Under the pieces are notes generated by a model that was given only the letters and a program-made list of their open reading frames with translations, did not search any database and was not told the origin of the DNA. 64,000 nt of DNA from Gammaproteobacteria bacterium (lineage in GTDB: Bacteria > Pseudomonadota > Gammaproteobacteria > Pseudomonadales > Azotimanducaceae). Position 1 is the first letter of the stretch. Every line of letters starts with the position of its first letter. A program made the position numbers and the translations under genes. Positions 55,005-62,094 of the stretch are shown one piece after another. The stretch is taken from assembly GCA_009840545.1 (NCBI GenBank), contig VXNM01000010.1:434001-498000 (forward strand), written 5' to 3'.

Positions 55005-56069
55005 ATGTTAGTAGTTCGATCTGCTTCCTCTCAAATTGAAAGAGCTTTGGCGCGCCAAGCAAGCGTGATTCTAGTAGGACCTCGACAAGTCGGAAGACAA
55101 CCCTTGCGCTTCAGATCGCGGAAGGACGTCCTGCAACGTACATTGACCTCGAACAACCCAATAATCAACGTGTTCTCGATGAGCCCGCGCACTTTTTCGA
55201 GCAACACGCTGAGTCTTTGGTGATATTGGACGAGGTGCATCGCGATAGTTGAACTCGACACAATCAACGTTCTCGAAGCACATACAACAGGAATCGATCA
55301 GACCCAGCTTTGGATGCGTGGAGGATTTCCGCTAAGTCTTACAGCAGCCTCGTTGCAGGATAGCTTCGAGTGGCGTTCAGATTTCATAAGAACGTATCTT
55401 GAACGCGACATTCCAAGTTTTGCGAAAGGTGCAAATGTATTGCTGTTGGATAACCTCTGGACGATGCTTTCGTACGCTCAAGGCTCCATTCTTAATCTCT
55501 CCTCCCTTTCCAGATCCCTTGGAGTGTCGTCGCCCACCGTTCAACACTACATCGATCTACTTGAGAAATTACTACTGATTCGATTGATTCGCCCATTTCA
55601 CGCAAACATCAAGAAACGATATGTCAAGAGCCCAAAGGTCTTTATACGTGATAGTGGATTGGCTCATGCTCAACTGGGACTCATGACAGACGTGCAAATT
55701 CTTGGTTACCCCATCGTCGGTCACAGTTGGGAGGGATTTGCGATTGAGAACATTCTGAGCGTTGCGCCACCTAGATCAAGATATGGCTTCTATCGTACTG
55801 CCAAAGGCGCAGAGATCGACTTAGTCCTTCAGGTTCCAGGACTTCAATCTCTCTGGGCACTGGAGATCAAGCGAAGCGTTGCCGCCTCAGTCCGTAGAGG
55901 TTTCTATACTGCGAGGGACGATGTGTCTGCGACCAAGAGTTTCCTGGTGCATCAGGGGAGTGAACGATTTATGCTCAAACATGGCGTGGAAGCAATGGGT
56001 CTTCTCGAATTCTGCGAGCAAATCTCCGCTCTGCCACTTCCGTCCACAGGGATTCGAGGTCTCAAGTGA
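55005..56069 (+). pseudogene. Broken ATP-binding protein of the AAA/DUF4143 type
   Basis: The family reads 'QIERALARQASVILVGPRQV', Walker A GKTTLALQIAEGRP, 'IDLEQPNNQRVLDEPAHFFE', Walker B ESLVILDEVHR, then the DUF4143 half with 'LWMRGGFPLSL', 'RSDFIRTYLERDIPSFAKGA' and 'GAEIDLVLQVP'. Two lesions break it. One base is missing inside the Walker A at about 55092, so GPRQVG and KTTLAL are in different frames. After the Walker B segment the frame stops at about 55251, and roughly 60-70 family residues (the sensor part) are absent before reading resumes at VELDTINVLE. The 251-codon open 3' part (55314-56069) lacks the ATPase core. Intact relatives are often called ATP-binding proteins of toxin-like or mobile genes; function uncertain. 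Confidence 0.8.
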
Positions 56070-56196
56070 TCAGACGGCTTTAGATCTTGATTGGCAGAAT
56101 TCTCCGCACTCTCTTGACGGTGGTAGTATTCGTACAACCGTTCGACACGTCAATTTGTTAAGAAGATCGAATGATTCATTGACGAGAACACCGACT

Positions 56197-57867
56197 CTAG
56201 ACCATAAATTCGAGTTGGCTTTCCCGTCGCGCGACTCGCCACCTATAAAACCAGGCCACACAAACGTTCGCAAGTAACAACACCACTACGGAAGTCAAAA
56301 ACGCCTGCGTTGTCCCAGTACACATTGGAATCAAAAATGCACACAAGCCGCCTAGCAAACTGCACACAACGATAACGACTAGCTGCACGAAAAACTTACC
56401 CGTAACCTCTGGCCCTTGTGAAAAAGGTACATTGGCTTCAATTCCTCCTTTGAGCATTACAGCTCCATTCAATACAAGAGCAAACAAAAACACTTGACAG
56501 AAGGCATCCCAAACCGATGAAACCATGCCATACCCCAAGACTACTGCAAAAAGAACTACGACATTGGGCAAACAGACACAGTACCTAACCAGCCTATCAG
56601 AAAATGAACACAGATCTCTCAACCTTACAGGTGCTGTAAACAGCACCCACGAAGCACGAAATTCAGAGCTAAACAAAAATGCGTTCGTCATTAATAAACA
56701 ACCCATGAAAATGAGTAGATACATCGTCGATGAAGGACCATGCAAAATTGCTTCCGATACCGACTCGTCTTTCGCAATCAGATCAATGAAAATAGGCATC
56801 ACAATAAGTAGAATCGGAACAATCAGCACTCCGAGTGCCGCACCACGAGACATTTTGTTAGCACGCAAATGAGCACGAAATAACAACCACATGGGTGCAG
56901 ATTGAAAGCGTGATCCGGACTGGATCGAAAGAACAGAAAGCAGGCCTCGCTGTGGACGCTCGTACTCCTCACTGGTTGTGACAACGTCGTAATTCCGTTG
57001 AACCTTTATGGATAATTCCAAGTTTGAGTATCTCCGACAGTACACATAGACCAAAGTAAAAGAGGCAACAGCAAGCAAGGTTCCAAAAATAGTCCATAAT
57101 GAGACCGCACCACTTACGAGTGCCGGTAAGCAAGCATACCATGCAAAAGGATTGACGACCACTTCCCATAGAGGGTAGTGTGTAGGGTATTCAAGTGTTT
57201 GTAGCTTTGGCAAAAAGTACCAGACGAACGTAGGAACTAACATTCCAAACAATATCAAATGTGCAACAATTGTTACTTTGGAATTCTTGCCTCTTTTGAA
57301 TGCGTAGTTTGTAAGACTAACGAAAAAAGATAGAGCAACAGTAACTATGGTTGTTTGTAGCGCAAAATTGGAAATTGCGAACATCAACCAGCCGAAAAAT
57401 TGACCTGTTGACAATAGAGATATGGTTGCCGGTATCATCATTATGGCAGTAATAGTTAGTATATGCAGCAACATAGCTGAAAGTTTGGACAAGAAGTAGC
57501 TCTTATTGTCAATTGGTCGAAAGCAAAGGTTGTTGTAATCGTCGTTAGACACAAAGAGCTCACGGAACGTATTAGTCAACATAACCAGACAGAATAGTGA
57601 AGTAATTTGGAACGTGATCCAAGTAGACGTTGTAGGATGTAGTTCTATTGGTGCAAAGGGTGCACTGACCACCAGGTTGTAAGTATTCAGGCTCATGACA
57701 GAAAGGAATACGTAGAAGAAAATCGTAGCCCCTTTTTTGAGGCGTATACGTCCCATACCTCTCGTCGCCCAGGCGTTTATCCCTATTTGCATCTGCCTTC
57801 TGGCCAGTGCATGCAACACTCGCCAATGCTCGTAGTTGCCGCCCAAGACGCGAATGACGTGTTTCAT
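56197..57867 (-). CDS. ABC transporter permease, multi-pass (ABC-2-like)
   Basis: A 556-residue integral membrane protein with about twelve hydrophobic segments in two groups, residues 45-290 and 350-545, separated by a cytoplasmic stretch with 'VQRNYDVVTTSEEYERPQRG'. There is no ATPase domain. It lies 80 bases downstream of an ABC ATPase gene and should be its export channel, like large ABC-2 permeases that work as a single or paired chain. The substrate is unknown. The DNA is clearly richer in A and T than its neighbours, which suggests acquisition from another source. The ATG at 57865-57867 has no clear ribosome site; a later start at an internal ATG is possible. Its 3' end is near the DUF4143 pseudogene on the opposite strand. 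Confidence 0.8.
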   Translation of the reverse strand: MKHVIRVLGGNYEHWRVLHALARRQMQIGINAWATRGMGRIRLKKGATIFFYVFLSVMSLNTYNLVVSAPFAPIELHPTTSTWITFQITSLFCLVMLTNTFRELFVSNDDYNNLCFRPIDNKSYFLSKLSAMLLHILTITAIMMIPATISLLSTGQFFGWLMFAISNFALQTTIVTVALSFFVSLTNYAFKRGKNSKVTIVAHLILFGMLVPTFVWYFLPKLQTLEYPTHYPLWEVVVNPFAWYACLPALVSGAVSLWTIFGTLLAVASFTLVYVYCRRYSNLELSIKVQRNYDVVTTSEEYERPQRGLLSVLSIQSGSRFQSAPMWLLFRAHLRANKMSRGAALGVLIVPILLIVMPIFIDLIAKDESVSEAILHGPSSTMYLLIFMGCLLMTNAFLFSSEFRASWVLFTAPVRLRDLCSFSDRLVRYCVCLPNVVVLFAVVLGYGMVSSVWDAFCQVFLFALVLNGAVMLKGGIEANVPFSQGPEVTGKFFVQLVVIVVCSLLGGLCAFLIPMCTGTTQAFLTSVVVLLLANVCVAWFYRWRVARRESQLEFMV

Positions 57868-57947
57868 GTTGTTCTGTTACTAATCAATGAATCCGAGTGG
57901 ACAGTCGATTGGATAGACACTATATTGGAATCAAAAAACGCACCCGA

Positions 57948-58709
57948 CTACGTTAGTGCGTTCATGATGTCGCTGGATATGGATGTCGGATCCTCAATGC
58001 CTGTGATTTTCGAGAAAGCTTCCTCGAGAGTAGATGCTTGCCATTGCTCCTTAATCTTCTCAGTAGTTCCTTGAATGACAAAGCGGCCGTGATCGATGAT
58101 CACGATGCGAGTACACAGCCTTTCCACCACCTCGAGAATGTGGGAACAGAACAATATGGCCATGCCGTCGTTCGCCAATGAGCGAAGCAACTCCTTCACA
58201 ACGCTTACAGTATTTGCATCGAGTCCATTCAGGGGTTCGTCAAGCAACAGAACCTGAGGATCGGTAAGCAAAGCAGCACATATCAGCACTTTCTGCTTCA
58301 TGCCTTTGGAGAAATCGAACATCTGCTGCTTGGAATTGTCGTTCAATCCAAAAAGGCGCAATAGCTCGTCGGCTTTAGACTTCGCACTCTCCGGTTCCAT
58401 GTCATGAAGGGTCGCAACCAGGTGTAGATACTCTGAAGGCGTTGTAACCTCGTAAATCGCTCCGCTCTCAGGCACATAGCCAAATCTTCTCTTAGCCTCC
58501 AATGAGTGTTTCACCACGTCATAACCACCGATGTATGCCGAACCCGATGTGGGTTTGATCATGCCGGTCAGGATCTTTACAGTCGTGCTCTTCCCAGCAC
58601 CGTTGGGTCCCAAGAAACCGACTATTTCGCCCGGTTCGACGGTCAAGTCCAAGTCTTCAATGGCAGTCGTATTGCCGAATTTCTTTGTGAGCGTGGTGGT
58701 TTTTATCAT
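57948..58709 (-). CDS. ABC transporter ATP-binding protein
   Basis: A 253-residue ABC ATPase of the export (ABC-2 / CcmA-like) class. Walker A GPNGAGKST lies at about 39-47, the Q-loop region is 'KRRFGYVPESGAIYEVTTPS', the signature is FSKGMKQKVLICAALL (SKGMKQ in place of LSGGQ), Walker B VLLLDEPLNGLDA and the His switch in LFCSHILEVVERL. It powers the permease encoded just downstream. The ATG at 58707-58709 has AGGA nine bases upstream; the frame is open 35 codons further but that part is not ABC-like. Confidence 0.9.
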   Translation of the reverse strand: MIKTTTLTKKFGNTTAIEDLDLTVEPGEIVGFLGPNGAGKSTTVKILTGMIKPTSGSAYIGGYDVVKHSLEAKRRFGYVPESGAIYEVTTPSEYLHLVATLHDMEPESAKSKADELLRLFGLNDNSKQQMFDFSKGMKQKVLICAALLTDPQVLLLDEPLNGLDANTVSVVKELLRSLANDGMAILFCSHILEVVERLCTRIVIIDHGRFVIQGTTEKIKEQWQASTLEEAFSKITGIEDPTSISSDIMNALT

Positions 58710-58834
58710 GAGAATTCCTGCCCCCCGGACTAGCGAGCGATTGCGTGTGAAATTGCATGCAATTGACAAAGCGGTATTGACTAGCACCCTTCTGGTCTCA
58801 GGCGTACGACTCAAGCTGGCTGTTGCGATTATCC

Positions 58835-59052
58835 ATACTTCTCCTGCATGCCCATGCGAGTTTGTTTGCTTTTTGGAGTCAAAGCGACACCAGCTCTACG
58901 TTCTAGAGCGTCATCGAATCCGGCAGTGCCGAGTCTGCGGATTCCAAGCGTCAACTAGGGCAGGGACGCTGTTGGAGAACACGCGCCAGCCCCTTCCCAA
59001 GTGGTTCGCCGCGATCTACTGTCGCTGTCAATTAGAAACGTCTCACTTTTAG
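58835..59052 (+). mobile_element. IS1595-type transposase fragment (remnant)
   Basis: A reading frame of about 70 codons resembles the N-terminal part of IS1595-family transposases: 'VCFLESKRHQLYVLERHRIR', then the zinc-ribbon half QCRVCGFQASTRAGTLLENT and RQPLPKWFAAIY. It ends at a stop at 59052, long before the DDE catalytic domain. The first pair of zinc cysteines is partly lost. I found no terminal inverted repeats or target duplication around it. It marks an old insertion next to the nuclease genes. Confidence 0.65.
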
Positions 59053-59340
59053 CAACTTAAAAGGTCGCATTACCGGCAACTTCAGATGGTGGCCTCCCAA
59101 GAGCTGCAGAAAGACCTCGACGAGTCTGTCTATCACAACAAACAGTGATTCTGGAAACCCCAGCTTCCGCATAGCCTCCTGACGGCGTGCGCCAACCACC
59201 TGCCAGCTCCATCAAAGATCCTGTATGCCGAAAGTGAGCCGTCATAACTGCAGAGGCGTGCACAATTACTAGCAAAGTCTTGGAAAGGGCAATCCCTTGT
59301 TCTCGTAACATACTAGGTTCCCAACTGGGAGAATACCGAG
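59053..59340. other. Intergenic region between the transposase remnant and the HNH gene
   Basis: A minus-strand open frame (59057-59311) shows no family resemblance and no ribosome site. The promoter of the HNH gene pair is expected in the last part. No inverted repeat was found that could be an end of the insertion element. Confidence 0.4.
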
Positions 59341-60258
59341 GTGAGCGTAAACCTCGTAGTCGCTGTCACTGACGATCACTGGTTCGAAACACTTCGAAAG
59401 CGTCCTGAATTGACAGAGGTCAATTTCTGGTCTCCCGGAACAAAGAACTTCAAGGCACTAGTACCTGGCGAGCTCTTTCTCTTCAAGCTTCATGCACCGC
59501 GCAACGTGATCGCCGGTGTAGGTGTGTTCACACACGCCAATTTACTCCCGGTATCCATGGCGTGGGATGCTTTCGGAGAAGCTAACGGTGCGCGCTCGTT
59601 AAGTCAAATGAAAGAACAGATCGCGAAATACCGGTCTGACGGCACGGACCTTCGCACCGACTTTACAATTGGGTGCCGGATCCTTACTCAAACCATCTTC
59701 TTTGAAGAAAGAGACTGGATTCCAGTTTCCAATAGCCTGTTTCCTTCCAATGTGCCGATTAAAACGTACAACACCAGCGAGTCAGATGGACTAAGACTGT
59801 GGACATTAGTCGGCGAGCAAATCGAACAAGCTACATTAGGCTCATTGGAGTCGAGATGGCCTCGTTACGGCGAACCTCAGATCATTCGTCCCCGACTTGG
59901 TCAAGGTGCTTTTCGAGTTGTGATCACCGACATCTATAACAGACGATGCGCAGTCACTGGCGAGCGAACGTTACCAGCGCTCGAAGCCTCGCACATTCAT
60001 CCATACAGTGATGGAGGTAAGCACGAACCGAAGAACGGATTGCTTCTGCGAGGCGACATTCATCGACTCTTCGATCGCGGATACGTAACCATTACTCCCA
60101 AACTGCATTTTGAAGTCAGTCCGAGAATCAAGGAGGAGTTCGAAAACGGGAGGGACTACTACTCTTTGCATGGAACTCAAGTAGCCTCGCCTCCACAAGT
60201 TCACTTGCGCCCTGACCCCAAAGCGCTGGCTTGGCATAACGAGCACCGATTCCTCTAA
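59341..60258 (+). CDS. HNH endonuclease with N-terminal PUA/EVE-like domain
   Basis: A 305-residue protein. Residues 1-100 carry 'EVNFWSPGTKNFKALVPGEL' followed by 'FLFKLHAPRNVIAGVGVFTH' and 'MAWDAFGEANGARSL', which looks like the N-terminal domain common in predicted HNH restriction enzymes (COG3440 type) and resembles EVE/PUA modified-base readers. The C-terminal HNH motif is 'CAVTGERTLPALEASHIHPY' with Cys203, His218, His220, then Asn232 and His241. The likely role is cutting modified or foreign DNA. The start is GTG at 59341 with GGGAG upstream. The second HNH gene follows after 15 bases. No methyltransferase gene accompanies them. Confidence 0.82.
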   Translation: MSVNLVVAVTDDHWFETLRKRPELTEVNFWSPGTKNFKALVPGELFLFKLHAPRNVIAGVGVFTHANLLPVSMAWDAFGEANGARSLSQMKEQIAKYRSDGTDLRTDFTIGCRILTQTIFFEERDWIPVSNSLFPSNVPIKTYNTSESDGLRLWTLVGEQIEQATLGSLESRWPRYGEPQIIRPRLGQGAFRVVITDIYNRRCAVTGERTLPALEASHIHPYSDGGKHEPKNGLLLRGDIHRLFDRGYVTITPKLHFEVSPRIKEEFENGRDYYSLHGTQVASPPQVHLRPDPKALAWHNEHRFL

Positions 60259-60273
60259 CACTAGCAATTCGCA

Positions 60274-61236
60274 ATGATTGACGATACTCAAGATACATTG
60301 ATTCGCGCTGCAGCGTTCAAAAAGGTCCAGGACTTGCAACAAAACCATTTGTTTCTGACCTCGAAAGAACTATCGCCTGGTTTCATTTTCAACGGGCAGC
60401 GCGTACCATTTGTAAACCCACAACGCGGGATTTTCAAGCCGAAAAGCATGAACTTCCTACTTTCTGTGAAGACCGTAATCCCACGACCAGGAAATAGGGT
60501 TTGGTACGACGACCAAGTACTCGCACATCAACAAATCTTCGCAAGCGAAGATTTGATCGATTACTCATTTCAGGGCGAAAATCCCGAAGCTGCAGACAAT
60601 CGCTGGCTTCGTGAAGCATATGAAAATCGCGTACCCATAATCTACTTCCTTGGTGTGGCTCCTGGTAGTTATGAAGCGATTCTTCCGGTGTTTATCTCAA
60701 GTTGGCACCGTGAAAAACTCAAGGTAGATCTTGTATTCGGATTGCCTAACCTAGACGAAATCACGACATCGAAGACTCTCACCCCGAACCATCTTGGTTG
60801 CTATCCGGAAAATTCTGGCGAACGGCGTTATGCTCTTCAGACAGTAAAGAGACGCTTGCATCAGTCGTCCTTTAGAGAGGCCATTATTCACGCGTATGAC
60901 GGTCGCTGCGCCGTGTCTGGCATCCCGGAAACACTGCTTCTTGATGCTGCGCACATTGTTCCAGACAGACACGAGCTTTTCGGCCAACCCATCGTGCAGA
61001 ACGGGTTGCCTTTATCCAAGATCCATCACGCAGCATTCGATGCGCACTTGCTCGGCATAGATCCAGATTACCGTATTCACATTTCGGATCGACTGCTCGA
61101 AAAGAAGGATGGACCGCTTTTGGAATCGTTGAAGGGTCTTAGAGGAAAAACCATCCATCTGCCCAAACGACTTTCAGACTATCCGGATCAGGAACGGCTA
61201 GAAATGCGTTTCCAGAATTTTAGATCTGCGGTGTAG
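60274..61236 (+). CDS. Second HNH endonuclease with a different N-terminal domain
   Basis: A 320-residue protein. The C-terminal HNH domain reads 'YDGRCAVSGIPETLLLDAAH' then IVPDRHELFGQ, with Cys212, His227, Asn243 and His251/His252. The N-terminal 200 residues ('VPFVNPQRGIFKPKSMNFLL', 'RPGNRVWYDDQVLAHQQIFA') are unlike the first gene's and match the fold I would expect of a DNA-binding or modification-sensing domain, also found with HNH nucleases annotated as predicted restriction endonucleases. It begins 15 bases after the first HNH gene, so the two are one operon and might form a two-nuclease defence unit. They have not arisen by recent duplication, as only the HNH parts resemble each other. 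Confidence 0.82.
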   Translation: MIDDTQDTLIRAAAFKKVQDLQQNHLFLTSKELSPGFIFNGQRVPFVNPQRGIFKPKSMNFLLSVKTVIPRPGNRVWYDDQVLAHQQIFASEDLIDYSFQGENPEAADNRWLREAYENRVPIIYFLGVAPGSYEAILPVFISSWHREKLKVDLVFGLPNLDEITTSKTLTPNHLGCYPENSGERRYALQTVKRRLHQSSFREAIIHAYDGRCAVSGIPETLLLDAAHIVPDRHELFGQPIVQNGLPLSKIHHAAFDAHLLGIDPDYRIHISDRLLEKKDGPLLESLKGLRGKTIHLPKRLSDYPDQERLEMRFQNFRSAV

Positions 61237-61578
61237 AACTAATAGACATCCGACAGCAAATTGCCAATTGACACAATGCAACCGGTGCGAGGATTACTGT
61301 GCCGTTCGCACCATATCGAAAGTTTCATTGGTTCTAGCTCACGCCGTAGACCTAACCTCTGTTCCTTTGCAAATTGGTGCACCAATTCGCGCTCCCTGAT
61401 CTCTGCGTCTGTCGACTCTATCGCCCATGAAACGTCGTCAGCTCCACGAGTTTGTCGCCCTGGACGGCTAGCCCGCAGTTCCCGTAGCAGCCCAGCATCG
61501 GCTATCGCGTGCGGAATCAACCGCGGAGCCCGATCCGCCATACAATCACATCAAGGAATCAAAGAGCCGTTTCTTCCA
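61237..61578. other. Intergenic region without recognised genes
   Basis: About 340 bases between the HNH pair and hicB. A minus-strand frame of 100 codons at 61239-61541 spans most of it, but it shows no motif, and its reading does not resemble a known family, so I do not call it. It may be decayed sequence. The hicB promoter should be in the last part. Confidence 0.4.
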
Positions 61579-61788
61579 ATGCAGTCATATACAGCCGTTG
61601 TCGAGTTCTGCACAGTGACCGACCTCTATGTCGGCTACATACCTGGGCTACCGGGCGCACATAGCCAAGGGAAGACACCTGAAGAACTCAACGAAAATCT
61701 CAAGGAAGTTGTCTCAGTGATCTTGGAAGAAGGCACACCTGAAATGGAGGGCAAGTTTGTTGGTACACAGGTTGTTGAAGTGTCCTAA
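61579..61788 (+). CDS. hicB: HicB-family antitoxin
   Basis: A 69-residue protein matching the HicB fold from end to end: 'YTAVVEFCTVTDLYVGYIPG', LPGAHSQGKTPEELNENLKEV, then 'VILEEG' and FVGTQVVEV. HicB proteins bind and block the HicA mRNA interferase and often repress their operon. Here the partner hicA, starting 7 bases downstream, is broken, so this antitoxin appears orphaned. No C-terminal DNA-binding domain is present, as in the short HicB forms. The ATG at 61579 is the first that gives the family N-terminus; the frame is open far upstream. Confidence 0.85.
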   Translation: MQSYTAVVEFCTVTDLYVGYIPGLPGAHSQGKTPEELNENLKEVVSVILEEGTPEMEGKFVGTQVVEVS

Positions 61789-61794
61789 CAGCCG

Positions 61795-62020
61795 ATGTCC
61801 CGGGCTCCGGTCCTCAAACCACGAGAAGTAGTTTCTGTTCTTAGAACCCTTGGTTTTGTAGAAGTCCGACAGCGCGGCTCGCCAAGCGTTTCCGCCACTC
61901 TGACTGTCGAGTTACAACAGTTCCTGTTTATCTGGTCGCGATATTTCACCGACGTTACTTCGCAGTATTGCACGCAATATTGGAATATCGCTCGAGGAGT
62001 TCGTCTCGCATCTAGACTAG
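61795..62020 (+). pseudogene. Frameshifted HicA toxin gene
   Basis: Three family segments lie in three frames. The first, from the ATG at 61795, is 'MSRAPVLKPREVVSVLRTLG' and FVEVRQRGS, the HicA N-terminus. The second, starting near 61885, is 'RFRHSDCRVTTVPVYL'. The third, from about 61938, is 'GRDISPTLLRSIARNIGISL' and EEFVSHLD followed by the stop at 62018-62020. The order and spacing are those of a normal HicA, so two small indels have disabled it. The frame from 61795 instead reads through unrelated residues to a stop at 62025. Confidence 0.85.
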
Positions 62021-62094
62021 AGTAGTTTGGACCGACGCCGGTTCACTGCTCTCGGGTGAACCGATGCCAACAGAATTGACAAACCCTGAGCCAA

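Noticed and set aside
55314-56069. Annotating the 251-codon frame as an intact DUF4143 gene
   Set aside because: The upstream Walker A and B parts are present in other frames, so this is the 3' piece of a broken gene.
59057-59311. Minus-strand frame of 84 codons beside the transposase remnant
   Set aside because: I compared it with transposase segments and found no match; composition is not protein-like.
61239-61541. Minus-strand frame of 100 codons between the HNH pair and hicB
   Set aside because: Charged and Arg-rich with no motif; looks like a chance frame or decayed sequence.
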